Source: Sinomonas humi
GTDB lineage: Bacteria; Actinomycetota; Actinomycetes; Actinomycetales; Micrococcaceae
Assembly (NCBI RefSeq): GCF_000802235.1
Contig: NZ_JTDL01000079.1
Span: 1-64,000 of the forward strand
DNA length: 64,000 nt
Direction of reading: 5' to 3'
In this document: positions 1-8,066 of the stretch, piece by piece
How the letters are laid out: each line of letters starts with the position of its first letter
How positions within the stretch are numbered: position 1 is the first letter of the stretch
Position numbers and translations under genes: made by a program
Notes under the pieces: model-generated
What the model saw: only the letters and a program-made list of their open reading frames with translations
The model's database searches: none
What the model was told of the DNA's origin: nothing

Positions 1-59
1 TCTTCAAGGGCATGGCCGAGCGGATCACCGCGGCCGCAGAGAACAGGGGGCTGGCATGA
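1..59 (+). CDS. 3' end of an unidentified gene upstream of idi
   Basis: The frame that stops at the TGA at 57-59 is open to the window edge and encodes the last 18 residues of a protein, ending in ...AENRGLA. Its stop overlaps the idi start in an ATGA junction, so the two genes are probably translationally coupled. Isoprenoid or carotenoid genes are common neighbours of idi in actinobacteria, but this fragment is too short to show what it encodes. Confidence 0.55.
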   Translation, partial: FKGMAERITAAAENRGLA

Positions 60-586
60 AATTCGACTACACGCTTGTGCAGGTCGTGGACGACGACGGC
101 GCGCCCCTTCGGACGGCGCTCAAGGCGAGCATCCATGGGACGGACACTCCGCTGCACCTTGCCTTCTCGTGCCACGTCGAGGATGGCGAGGGTCGGGTGC
201 TCGTCACGCGGCGCGCGCTGGCCAAGGCCACGTGGCCCGGTGTCTGGACGAATTCGTTCTGCGGCCATCCCGCCCCTGGGGAGCCCGTCGAGGAGGCCGT
301 GCTGCGGAGGGCGCGCGAGGAACTCGGCCTCGAACTCGAGGCGCTCACCCCGATCCTCCCGGGCTTCCGGTACCGTGCGACGGACGCCTCCGGCCTCGTC
401 GAGAACGAGATCTGTCCCGTATTCCGCGCCCTGGCTGTCAACGAGCCTGCGCCGTCGCCCGACGAGGTGTGCGAGTGGGAGTGGACGAGCCCCGATCGGC
501 TGCGCACCGCCGTCGTCGCCGCGCCTTACGCGTTCAGCCCGTGGCTCCGTCTCCAGCTCCAGCAACTCGATCTGGCGTCGCTGTGA
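56..586 (+). CDS. idi: isopentenyl-diphosphate delta-isomerase (type I)
   Basis: This cytoplasmic enzyme interconverts isopentenyl and dimethylallyl diphosphate for isoprenoid synthesis. The 176-residue protein has the Nudix-like isomerase fold. Candidate catalytic residues are Cys69 in NSFCGHP and Glu118 in ENEICPVF; His27, His34 and His71 match the metal-ligand pattern of E. coli Idi. REELGL at 87-92 is the Nudix-box remnant. The length fits the family. The start overlaps the previous stop by 4 bp, and its own stop overlaps the GTG of the MFS gene, so it lies inside a tightly packed operon. Confidence 0.93.
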   Translation: MKFDYTLVQVVDDDGAPLRTALKASIHGTDTPLHLAFSCHVEDGEGRVLVTRRALAKATWPGVWTNSFCGHPAPGEPVEEAVLRRAREELGLELEALTPILPGFRYRATDASGLVENEICPVFRALAVNEPAPSPDEVCEWEWTSPDRLRTAVVAAPYAFSPWLRLQLQQLDLASL

Positions 587-2310
587 GCACCGCTGGCTTA
601 GCTCCGAGCACCGCCGAGGGCGGACGACGGCGCTGGGTGGGCCTCGTCGTCATCAGCCTCGCCGTCTCGCTCATCATCGTCGACTCAACGATTGTGAACG
701 TCGCGATCCCCTCGATCGTGAAGGACCTCGGGGTCGATTCGACTGGTGTCCAGTGGGTCCAGGAGTCCTACACGCTCGTCTTCGCAGCTCTCCTGCTCGT
801 GTTCGGCACCCTCGGCGACCGCTACGGCCGCCGCCTCGTCCTCATCGTCGGCGTCGTCGTGTTCGCGCTCTCGTCCGTCGTGGCCGCGCTCGCGCCATCG
901 GGCGAGCTCCTGATCGCGGCCCGCTTCGTCCAGGGCGTGGGCGGGGCGATGGTGCTGCCCTCGACTCTCTCCCTGATCAACGCAGGCTTCGCGGGCCCCG
1001 AGCGGGCCATCGCCTTAGCGGTGTGGGGCTCGACGATCGGCGGGATGACCGCCGTCGGCCCCCTCCTCGGCGGCTGGCTCACCACGGCTTACTCGTGGCG
1101 CTGGGCCTTCGGAATCAACATCCCGCTCGGCATCGTCATCGTCACGGGGGCCCTCCTCGCGGTCGCGGAGTCCCGCGACGACGCGCGGCGGAGGTTGGAT
1201 CCCGTGGGCGCGGTGCTCTCCGTCGTCGCGTCTGCGTCGCTCGTGTTCGCGCTCATCGAAGGCCGGAACTACGGTTGGTGGGCCGTGGACCACCGGCCGC
1301 GGCTCGGCTCGTGGGAGTGGCCCGGGGGCGTTTCGCCGATCCCCCTCGCCTTCGGGGTCGCCCTCCTCGCGATCCTTGCGTGGGTGTCCTGGGCCCGGGC
1401 GCGGGAACGCCGTGGGCTCGGAAGCATGTTCGCGATCGAGCTGCTCCGGATCCGCTCGTTCCGGAACGGCAACCTCGCCGCGATGATCGTCTCGCTCGGC
1501 GAATTCGGCATCATCCTCGCGCTTCCGATCTGGCTGCAGAACGTGCTCGGCTTCACGGCCCTCGACACTGGGCTCATCCTCCTCGCCCTCGCGTTGGGTT
1601 CTTTTGGCGCGAGCGGCCTCGCAGGCGCGTTCAGTGGTCGGGTTCGGCCCATCGTCGTGGTGCGCGTCGGGCTTGCGGCGGAGATCGTCGGCGTTGCTGG
1701 GCTGGGTGACGTCGTCCGGCCGGATGCTCCTTGGGCCGCCCTCGTGCCGTTCCTGTTCGTCTACGGGTTCGGGGTCGGGCTTGCGACCGCCCAGCTGACG
1801 GGCGTGATCCTGACCGACGTTCCGGTCAGCGCGAGCGGCCAGGCTTCCGGCACACAGAGCACGTCGCGGCAGATCGGCTCCGCCCTCGGCATCGCGGTGC
1901 TTGGCACGGTGCTGTTCTCCTCCGCTTCGGGCCTGCTTTCGAACGCCCTCGACCAACGGGGCATCCCGGCGGCGCAGCGTGACAGCCTGGTCTCCGCCGT
2001 CGTCGACAGTTCCGGGGCCGCGATCTCCCAGCTCGCGGCGTCGCCTGCCACGGCCCCCGCCGCCGGCGACGCGAAGGAGGCCTTCTCGGACGGAACACGC
2101 TACGCGGCGTGGTCCGCGGCGGCGTTCCTCGTCGTCGGCCTCGCCGCTACCCTGTCGCTCGGGAACGCTCGCGACGAAGTCACGCCCGGCGCTTCGGGAA
2201 CCCAAAGCGGTCAAGATCCTCTGCCGCGCGGACGACGGCGGAGCCAGCCTTCCGCCGAGCCTGCGCTTCCAGCTCGGTCACCTCGGGGTAGCGGGATGAG
2301 AAATGGGTGA
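583..2310 (+). CDS. MFS drug:H+ antiporter, DHA2 (EmrB/QacA) family
   Basis: A predicted 14-helix exporter of about 575 residues in the inner membrane. The GTG at 583 overlaps the idi stop (GTGA) and places the first helix (LVVISLAVSLIIVDSTIVN) about 20 residues in. The DHA2 motif LGDRYGRR and the helix-5 segment GVGGAMVLPSTLSLI are present. The drug or metabolite exported cannot be told from sequence; an isoprenoid-related substrate is only suggested by idi. The reading frame runs 131 bp past the last helix into the convergent RNase Z gene, giving a low-complexity Arg/Pro/Ser tail that may be dispensable read-through. Confidence 0.88.
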   Translation: MSTAGLAPSTAEGGRRRWVGLVVISLAVSLIIVDSTIVNVAIPSIVKDLGVDSTGVQWVQESYTLVFAALLLVFGTLGDRYGRRLVLIVGVVVFALSSVVAALAPSGELLIAARFVQGVGGAMVLPSTLSLINAGFAGPERAIALAVWGSTIGGMTAVGPLLGGWLTTAYSWRWAFGINIPLGIVIVTGALLAVAESRDDARRRLDPVGAVLSVVASASLVFALIEGRNYGWWAVDHRPRLGSWEWPGGVSPIPLAFGVALLAILAWVSWARARERRGLGSMFAIELLRIRSFRNGNLAAMIVSLGEFGIILALPIWLQNVLGFTALDTGLILLALALGSFGASGLAGAFSGRVRPIVVVRVGLAAEIVGVAGLGDVVRPDAPWAALVPFLFVYGFGVGLATAQLTGVILTDVPVSASGQASGTQSTSRQIGSALGIAVLGTVLFSSASGLLSNALDQRGIPAAQRDSLVSAVVDSSGAAISQLAASPATAPAAGDAKEAFSDGTRYAAWSAAAFLVVGLAATLSLGNARDEVTPGASGTQSGQDPLPRGRRRSQPSAEPALPARSPRGSGMRNG

Positions 2311-3064
2311 GCACGAGGTTCCGGGCCCCTGAACTGCCAGCGAGCTCGCCAGCCTGCCCCGCCGTGAGGTGCCGGTACTGCTCGGCGAGCGCGGCGTCGT
2401 CGTCGCTGAAGGTGCTCTCGGCGACGAGGAGGTCCGCGCCCTCGGCAAGCTGTTCGGCGCCCTCGCACTGCGCGGTGTCCATGACGAACGCGAAGCTCTG
2501 CCCGCGCCGGGGCACGCTCACGTCCTCGAGCCGCACTTCGCCGAGCCGGCCCTCGCGCTGGAGGCGGCCGACGTCGGGCCCGGCGATGCCCACGGCGGCG
2601 AGGCGCTCCGGCACGAGCGAACGGCCGTCCGGCTCGGAGAGACGGTAGCCGTAGGTCTCGATGCGGTGCTTGAGCGGCTGGACCTCGAGGCCGGGCGCGA
2701 TGTCTCCGGGCGCGCGGTGCGGCACGAGGCGGAGGTCGACGCCGGGCGATGCGATAGCGACGAGAGCCCGCACCATGAGCTCCCCCGAGGCGGGGTAGTG
2801 AACGTGGACGGGATGCTCGACGCGATCGAGGGCCATGCGCGAGATCACGCCTGGGAGCCCGTAGCAGTGGTCGCCGTGGACATGTGTGAGGCAGATGCGT
2901 GTGACATCGGTGCCCGCGACGCCGGCGTAGATCATCTGGCGCTGCGTCCCCTCGCCGGGATCGAACAGGAGGCCCTCGCCGTCCCACCGCAGGAGGTAAC
3001 CGTTGTGGTTGCGGGTCCGGGTCGGTACCTGGGAGGCAGTGCCGAGGACCACGAGTTCGCGCAT
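2180..3064 (-). CDS. rnz: ribonuclease Z (tRNase Z), metallo-beta-lactamase fold
   Basis: Predicted endonuclease that removes tRNA 3' trailers. The 294-residue protein carries the metal-binding HVHGDH at 61-66, an upstream FDPGEGTQRQ segment typical of RNase Z, the late VMDT block, and HFSSRY near the C-terminus. Standard tRNase Z proteins are 300-320 residues, so it is complete. The gene converges with the MFS exporter and their 3' ends overlap by 131 bp, which is long for this window, where most overlaps are 4 bp. Confidence 0.9.
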   Translation of the reverse strand: MRELVVLGTASQVPTRTRNHNGYLLRWDGEGLLFDPGEGTQRQMIYAGVAGTDVTRICLTHVHGDHCYGLPGVISRMALDRVEHPVHVHYPASGELMVRALVAIASPGVDLRLVPHRAPGDIAPGLEVQPLKHRIETYGYRLSEPDGRSLVPERLAAVGIAGPDVGRLQREGRLGEVRLEDVSVPRRGQSFAFVMDTAQCEGAEQLAEGADLLVAESTFSDDDAALAEQYRHLTAGQAGELAGSSGARNLVLTHFSSRYPEVTELEAQARRKAGSAVVRAAEDLDRFGFPKRRA

Positions 3065-3099
3065 GCTGCCTAGAGTATGCGCCGCCTAGACTGGCAACC

Positions 3100-3789
3100 G
3101 TGCGCCTGCTTCTCATCCGTCACGGACAGACCCCCTCGAACGTGCGGGGCGCGCTCGACACAGCGTTCCCCGGCGCGGGCCTCACGGCCCTCGGCAAGGC
3201 GCAGGCCCGCGCCGTCCCGGACGCGCTCGCACACGAACGCATCGCGGGCGTCTACGCCTCGCCGCTTGTCCGCACCCAGCTCACAGCCGGCCCGCTCAGC
3301 GAAACCTTGGGCGCGAGTGTGCAGGTTCAATCCGGGCTCGAAGAGATATCCGCCGGGGGCCTCGAGATGCGCAACGATTCCGAGGCCGTGGAAGCTTACG
3401 GCGAGTGCCTCATCGCGTGGATGCGAGGTGAGTTGGATCGGCGGATGCCGGAAGGCCGGACGGGCAGGGACTTCCTCGCAAGGTATGACGCAGCGGTGCG
3501 GGAGATCGCTGCGACGCACTCCGAAGGCGACACGATCGCGTTGTTCAGCCACGGAGCCGCAATCCGTGTCTACGGAGCCGTGAGTTCCCGGATGGACGGC
3601 GACGCCGCCGCCGAGCTCAGGATCATGAACACCGGCATGTGTGTGCTCGAGGGCAGCCCGGAGTCCGGCTGGGCGCTCGAGGAATGGCGGAGCCAGCCCC
3701 TCGGCGGCCTCGAACTCGAGGACCTCACCGCCCACGACGTCACCGGCGAGAGCGCCGACGACGCCGCCCACGAGCCCCGCCACCCCTAG
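3100..3789 (+). CDS. histidine phosphatase family protein (phosphoglycerate-mutase-like)
   Basis: The N-terminus MRLLLIRHGQT carries the RHG catalytic signature, with the phospho-accepting His at residue 8. The second catalytic His lies in ALFSHGAAIRVY. A GTG start 35 bp from the divergent rnz start leaves a short shared promoter. At 229 residues it is a single-domain member; the last 20 residues are Asp/Ala/His-rich and look like tail sequence. The substrate is unknown because the family includes sugar-phosphate and nucleotide phosphatases. Its stop is followed directly by the 31-bp repeat array. Confidence 0.82.
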   Translation: MRLLLIRHGQTPSNVRGALDTAFPGAGLTALGKAQARAVPDALAHERIAGVYASPLVRTQLTAGPLSETLGASVQVQSGLEEISAGGLEMRNDSEAVEAYGECLIAWMRGELDRRMPEGRTGRDFLARYDAAVREIAATHSEGDTIALFSHGAAIRVYGAVSSRMDGDAAAELRIMNTGMCVLEGSPESGWALEEWRSQPLGGLELEDLTAHDVTGESADDAAHEPRHP

Positions 3790-3801
3790 CCCCCTCGGTC
3801 T

Positions 3802-4043
3802 ACCGTCTCGGGTACAGATACTCCCCTCCCAAACCGTCTCGGGTACAGATAATCTCCTCCCCGACCATCTCGGGTACAGATAATCTCCTCCCCGACCGTC
3901 TCGGGTACGGATAATCCCCTCCCCGACCGTTTCGGGTACGGATATTCCACGGGCTTGCCGCAGTATCTGTACCCGAAATGGCTCTGGGCGGGATTATCCG
4001 TACCCGAGATGGAATTTGGGGTGAGTTTGTGTACCCGAAACGG
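3802..4043. repeat. 31-bp-period repeat array: five direct and three inverted copies
   Basis: Five direct copies of a unit whose core is ACCGTCTCGGGTACAGATA start at 3802, 3833, 3864, 3895 and 3926, exactly 31 bp apart. The linker (about CTCCTCCCCG) is also partly conserved. Three copies in the opposite orientation (TATCTGTACCCGAAATGG type) end at 3981, 4012 and 4043, again 31 bp apart. The arms can pair, so the whole region is one large imperfect palindrome between convergent genes. The same unit recurs at 35329. No protein is encoded here. 31 bp is close to three helical turns, so all cores would lie on one face of the DNA. Confidence 0.9.
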
Positions 4044-4055
4044 GGGCGGGGCAGG

Positions 4056-4970
4056 TTAGGTAGCCGGGCGGGTCAGGCCCCGGGCGGCGGCGCGGACGAC
4101 GGCGCGCGTCACCTCCTCGAGGCCCGGCGAGTCGAGCGTCCACACCTGCCAGTAGAGCCGCAGCTCCTCCGACCAGGCGGGATCGAGCTCCACGAGGGCG
4201 CCGTCGGGATCCTGCTGATCCGGGACCATGCCCCAGCCGAGCCCGGCATGGACCGATTCGACGTATTGGACCGAGTCGGGGATGAAATGCTGCGGAGGGG
4301 CGGCCTCGGGAGCGACGCGTGCGAGGAGGGCGAGCTGGTGGCTGTCCTTCCGGTCGTACTGCATGACGGGGGCGACCGCGAGCGCAGCCGGAGTGGGACC
4401 CTCCGAGAACCACCGGTCCACGAACTCCCTCGATGCCTTCGCCCGGTAGACCATGGAACCGAGAGGCCGGACAGTGCACCCCTGCACGGGCCGTGGCTCA
4501 GCCGTGACGGCGGCGACCGCGTCCCCTGAGCGGAGGAGGTCCGCCGTGGCGTGCTCGTCGTCGCGCAGCAGCTCAAGGGCAACGCGGCCGCCGAGGGCGA
4601 TCTCGCGAATGGCCGCGGGCAGCCAGGTCGCGATCGAATCAGCGTTCCCGACGATCGGAACCCTTAGCCGCTCGGCACTCAGGCGAGGGGCGCCGTCGTC
4701 GTCCGCGCCGCCCTGCCCAGCGCCTCGAAGGGCCAACACCGCCTCATCGGCGAGCAGGAGCAGCTGCCGCGCCGATCGCAGGAGCTGCTCCCCCGCGGGC
4801 GTGGGCCGGACGGGCTTGAGCCGCCGCACGAGGACGCTGCCCACCGACCGCTCGAGCGCCTTGATCCGCTGGCTCACGGCAGACGGAGTGAGCCTGAGCT
4901 CGCCGGCCGCGGCCTCGAAGGTCTCATTGTCGACGACGGCGGCCAACGCCCGGAGCTGGTCCAGTTCCAT
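4056..4970 (-). CDS. lysG: LysR-family regulator LysG/ArgP
   Basis: A 304-residue LysR protein with an N-terminal winged helix-turn-helix (LRLTPSAVSQRIKALE at about 25-40) and a C-terminal effector domain. It is divergent from a LysE exporter 69 bp away. This is the known arrangement in which LysG senses high lysine or arginine and switches on lysE. The C-terminal block WGMVPDQQ and the length match ArgP/LysG better than other LysR proteins. The ligand is inferred from the pairing, not read from the sequence. Confidence 0.87.
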   Translation of the reverse strand: MELDQLRALAAVVDNETFEAAAGELRLTPSAVSQRIKALERSVGSVLVRRLKPVRPTPAGEQLLRSARQLLLLADEAVLALRGAGQGGADDDGAPRLSAERLRVPIVGNADSIATWLPAAIREIALGGRVALELLRDDEHATADLLRSGDAVAAVTAEPRPVQGCTVRPLGSMVYRAKASREFVDRWFSEGPTPAALAVAPVMQYDRKDSHQLALLARVAPEAAPPQHFIPDSVQYVESVHAGLGWGMVPDQQDPDGALVELDPAWSEELRLYWQVWTLDSPGLEEVTRAVVRAAARGLTRPAT

Positions 4971-5039
4971 GAAGATATTCTAATGCGGATGCAAAAATAG
5001 TAAATTGTTCTTCATCAAGCCCGGACGTACCGTCGAAGG
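4971..5039. promoter_or_regulatory. divergent lysG-lysE control region
   Basis: This 69-bp spacer contains an unusually AT-rich stretch (about 4974-5007, with GATATTCTAATG and ATGCAAAAATAGTAAATTG) in 70% GC surroundings. It must hold the promoters of both genes and is the expected LysG binding region. No perfect palindrome is visible, as is common for LysR sites. Confidence 0.55.
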
Positions 5040-5645
5040 GTGACCCCCTTCCTCACCGGCCTCGGAGCCAGCCTCGGCCTCATCGTCGCGATCGGCGCGC
5101 AGAACGCGTTCGTCCTCCGTCAGGGGATCAAGCGCGAGGGCGTCCTGCCCGTCGTCCTCGTGTGCCTCGCGAGTGACGCCATCCTGATCTTCGCGGGGGT
5201 CGCGGGAATCGGCGCGCTGATTCAGAGCGCTCCGGCCCTCCTCGTCGTCATCCGCTGGGTGGGTGCGGCATTCCTCGTCACGTACGCAGCCTTCGCCGCC
5301 AAGCGTGCGCTCCGCCCGGGGATCCTCGAAGCCGCCACCGCGCCGCGCGGCATGACGGCGTGGACGGCCGTGCTCACGGCCGCCGGCATCACATGGCTCA
5401 ACCCGCACGTCTACCTAGACACCCTCGTGCTGCTCGGGTCGCTCGCGAACGCCCAGGGCTCCCCGGGCAAGTGGCTCTTCGGAATCGGTGCCGCGACGGG
5501 AAGCGCCCTGTGGTTCCCGCTCATCGGCTTCGGCGCCCGCGGGCTGCGAGGCTTCTTCGCCCGCCCCGCGTCCTGGCGGATCCTCGACGGATGCGTCGCC
5601 GTGCTCATGCTCGGACTCGCGGTGGTCCTCGCCGCCGAAGCCTGA
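5040..5645 (+). CDS. lysE: LysE/ArgO-type basic amino acid exporter
   Basis: A 201-residue membrane protein with the LysE-family N-terminus (GLGASLGLIVAIGAQNAFVLRQG split over helix 1 and its loop) and the later motif TWLNPHVYLDTLVLLG. The length and six-helix pattern fit LysE/ArgO, which exports surplus lysine and arginine in exchange for protons. It starts with GTG. It is divergently controlled by the adjacent LysG and probably monocistronic, since the next gene begins 36 bp later with its own start context. Confidence 0.88.
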   Translation: MTPFLTGLGASLGLIVAIGAQNAFVLRQGIKREGVLPVVLVCLASDAILIFAGVAGIGALIQSAPALLVVIRWVGAAFLVTYAAFAAKRALRPGILEAATAPRGMTAWTAVLTAAGITWLNPHVYLDTLVLLGSLANAQGSPGKWLFGIGAATGSALWFPLIGFGARGLRGFFARPASWRILDGCVAVLMLGLAVVLAAEA

Positions 5646-5681
5646 GGTTTGGGCCTCGCTACCGCGAGGTAGTAGGCACGC

Positions 5682-6896
5682 ATGAAGGCAGTGGTCTGGC
5701 ACGGCATAGGCGACATCCGGCTCGACGAAGTTCCCGAGCCCTCCCTCCAGGATCCGCACGACGCGATCGTCCGCATCACGCGCTCGGCGATCTGCGGAAC
5801 CGACCTGCATCTGGTCCGGGGGACGATGCCCGGAATGCAGGAGGGCACCGTCCTCGGGCATGAAGCTGTAGGCATCGTGACCGCCGTCGGGGACAGCGTC
5901 CGCGGCTTCAGCCCCGGCGACCGCGTCCTCATCAACTCGACGATCTCCTGCGGCGCGTGCCGCTACTGCCGGATGGGCCGGACGGCCCAGTGCGACGTCG
6001 CCAACCCGAACGGGCCCCAGGCCGGGACGAGCTTCTTCGGGGGCCCTGCGATGACCGGACAGGTGGACGGGCTCCAGGCCGAGTATGCGCGGATCCCGTG
6101 GGCAGAGAACACCATGCACCCGCTTCCGGACAACGTCTCCGACGAGCAGGCGATCCTGCTCTCGGACATCTTCCCCACGGGGTGGTTCGGGGCCGAGCTC
6201 GCTGGGGTTCGGCGTGGAGACATCGTTGTTGTGTTCGGCGCCGGGATCGTGGGCCAGTTCGCCGCTGCGTCCGCGTTCAAGCAGGGCGCGGGGCGGGTCA
6301 TCGTGGTCGACGGCGAAGAGACGCGCCTTGCCGCGGCGCTCGCCCAGAACTGCGAGATCGTGAACTACAACACGGAGGACCCCGTGCAGGCGATCATGGA
6401 TCTCACGAACGGGATCGGTGCGGACGCGGTCATCGACGCCGTGGGGGTCGATGCCGAGCGTCCCAAGCAGGGGCCTGCCGCGGTCTCGCCCGATGAGGGG
6501 GCGAAGTTCGACGGCGAGGTGCAGCAGATCGCTCCCGACGCCGCTCCGCAGGACGGACAGTGGAAGCCGGGCGATGGCCCCTCTCAGGTTGCCCGCTGGG
6601 CGGTCGAGGTGGTCGCAAAGTGCGGGCGGATCGGCATTATCGGGGTGTATTCGCCGACCGTCGAGACGTATCCCATCGGGAAGGCCATGAACAAGAACCT
6701 CACCGTCCGCATGGGCAACTGCGACCACCACTCCGTCACACCACCGCTCATCGACATGGTCGCCGCCGGGCAGTTCGACCCCACGGCTCTCATCACGGAG
6801 CACGAGCCCATCGGCTCGGCAATCGGCGCCTATGAGGCCTTCGACCGTCGTGAGGCCGGCTGGATCAAGGTCGAGCTCGCGCCGCTGGGGAGCTAG
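5682..6896 (+). CDS. zinc-dependent alcohol dehydrogenase (formaldehyde-dehydrogenase-like MDR)
   Basis: A 404-residue medium-chain dehydrogenase. Catalytic zinc ligands are Cys38 (AICGTD) and His60-Glu61 (GHEAVG). The structural zinc site is Cys90, Cys93, Cys96 and Cys104 (SCGACRYCRMGRTAQC). The dinucleotide fold has FGAGIVGQ at about 185-192. An insertion rich in Pro/Asp/Gln at about 260-300 resembles the long loop of glutathione-independent formaldehyde dehydrogenases. The substrate is not certain; formaldehyde or another short aldehyde/alcohol is plausible. It converges with the HAD-like gene 8 bp downstream. Confidence 0.87.
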   Translation: MKAVVWHGIGDIRLDEVPEPSLQDPHDAIVRITRSAICGTDLHLVRGTMPGMQEGTVLGHEAVGIVTAVGDSVRGFSPGDRVLINSTISCGACRYCRMGRTAQCDVANPNGPQAGTSFFGGPAMTGQVDGLQAEYARIPWAENTMHPLPDNVSDEQAILLSDIFPTGWFGAELAGVRRGDIVVVFGAGIVGQFAAASAFKQGAGRVIVVDGEETRLAAALAQNCEIVNYNTEDPVQAIMDLTNGIGADAVIDAVGVDAERPKQGPAAVSPDEGAKFDGEVQQIAPDAAPQDGQWKPGDGPSQVARWAVEVVAKCGRIGIIGVYSPTVETYPIGKAMNKNLTVRMGNCDHHSVTPPLIDMVAAGQFDPTALITEHEPIGSAIGAYEAFDRREAGWIKVELAPLGS

Positions 6897-6904
6897 CGCT
6901 GGAG

Positions 6905-7390
6905 CTAGACGGCCTCGAACGCGGGGACGCTGAGCCGGTACGAGGGGAGCGACCACAGCCGCCGTGCCGCGAAGTCCTCGACGAGTTCCGCGATCCCGAC
7001 CGTGAGGCCGAGCGACGGATCGGGAGCGAAGAGGAACGGCGTGATCCCGGCGTCGGCGAGGGCGTCCTCGGCGGCCTCGCGATAGGTCACGCCGAGGCGG
7101 TGATCGTACGTCGGCAGCTCTCCGTCGAGCCACACCACACGGTCGAGGCCGCGGAGGGCCATGAAGTCGATGACGGCGTCGATCTTCCACCAGCCGCTCT
7201 CGCCGCCCTCGGGCGGAAGGAACGAAGCCTGGGGCAACAGCCCGATGACCCGTGCCTGCTCGCGACTGCTCGGACGCCAGAAGAGGGCGCGCTCATCGGC
7301 CGCCGCGCTCATCCTCCATAAGGCCGCTGCGCCGCCCCCGCGCGATGCGCCGAGCCTGCGCGCGTCAGCTACGAGCCCAAGTCCACCCAT
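6905..7390 (-). CDS. HAD-like protein, degenerate N-terminus (possibly inactive)
   Basis: The C-terminal half (VVWLDGELP, then TPFLFAPDPSLGLT) resembles the end of HAD domains of the Swiss-army-knife RNA-repair type, where an acidic pair follows a VWLD strand. The N-terminal catalytic motif expected as DxDG is not visible; the aligned stretch is LVADARRLGAS. The chosen ATG at 7390 has GGAGGAGGAG upstream; an in-frame ATG exists at 7432 without a ribosome-binding site. With 161 residues it is shorter than typical members. It may be an inactive relative or a decayed gene. Family assignment is tentative. Confidence 0.5.
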   Translation of the reverse strand: MGGLGLVADARRLGASRGGGAAALWRMSAAADERALFWRPSSREQARVIGLLPQASFLPPEGGESGWWKIDAVIDFMALRGLDRVVWLDGELPTYDHRLGVTYREAAEDALADAGITPFLFAPDPSLGLTVGIAELVEDFAARRLWSLPSYRLSVPAFEAV

Positions 7391-7483
7391 CCTCAGGTCT
7401 CCTCCTCCGCGAGACATATAGGATCCCATCATTGGACAGGTCTATTCCGCCTGTAAAGAGCGAAAATATGTGCGAATGTCAGG

Positions 7484-7966
7484 CTAGGAGGCCTGCTCGG
7501 CGCCGGCCTCTTCCTGCGCCTCGAGCTGCGCGGCCAGCGTCTGCAGGGCAGGAAGCGCCTCATCGATCGCGTGGCGGCTTTCGGCGCTGAGCCCCTCGAG
7601 GGCGCGGCGGATGCGGCGTTCGTTCGCCTGTTTCCAGGCCAGGAGCCGCTCCCGGCCGTCGGCGGTCAGATTGAGGACGACGGCGCGGCGGTCACTTTCG
7701 TGGGCATGGCGCTCGAGGAGCCCGGAAGTGACCATCTGCTGCACGAGGTTGCTCACCGTGTTCCGGGCCAAGTGCTGCCGAACGGCCAGCTCGCTCACCC
7801 CGAGCCCGGGCTCTTCCGCGAGCCGCTGGAGCAATTCGACCTGCGCCATCGGCAGGGATTCCCAGGGCAATTCCTCGCGGACGCTCGCGCGGAGCGTCCT
7901 CCGCAGGCGTGTGATGACGTCCGTCAGAGACCACGCGTCGCCTGCGCCATGGGCTCCTGAAGTCAT
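7484..7966 (-). CDS. MarR-family transcriptional regulator
   Basis: A 160-residue protein with the MarR winged helix: LSVSELAVRQ-type helix around VSELAVRQHLARNTVSNLVQ, followed by the wing SDRRAVVLNLTADGR. The C-terminal helix is Glu/Ala-rich and used for dimerisation in the family. It is divergent from the penicillin-binding protein gene 100 bp away, and a GTTC-N7-GAAC element lies between them. The same half-site recurs before the ClC gene, so all three may form a small regulon (inference). Confidence 0.85.
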   Translation of the reverse strand: MTSGAHGAGDAWSLTDVITRLRRTLRASVREELPWESLPMAQVELLQRLAEEPGLGVSELAVRQHLARNTVSNLVQQMVTSGLLERHAHESDRRAVVLNLTADGRERLLAWKQANERRIRRALEGLSAESRHAIDEALPALQTLAAQLEAQEEAGAEQAS

Positions 7967-8003
7967 CTCTCAAGCCTAGACGAGAGGCCCCCCACGGAGA
8001 CCA

Positions 8004-8018
8004 GTTCTGTTACGGAAC
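8004..8018. promoter_or_regulatory. candidate MarR operator between marR and the PBP gene
   Basis: An imperfect palindrome GTTCTGTTACGGAAC lies in the 100-bp divergent spacer. Its half-site GTTCTG is shared with the larger inverted repeat at 10222-10281. MarR proteins commonly bind 15-20 bp palindromes next to their own genes. Confidence 0.45.
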
Positions 8019-8066
8019 ATCCCTGCTCTCAGGTTTCACCGATTCAGGCTCGGTAACATTCGCGGC

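Noticed and set aside
1015-2214. Minus-strand open frame inside the MFS gene
   Set aside because: It is a high-GC shadow with charged low-complexity translation and no start signals.
3802-4043. CRISPR array
   Set aside because: The 31-bp units have conserved linkers instead of unique spacers, part of the copies are inverted, and no cas genes are nearby.
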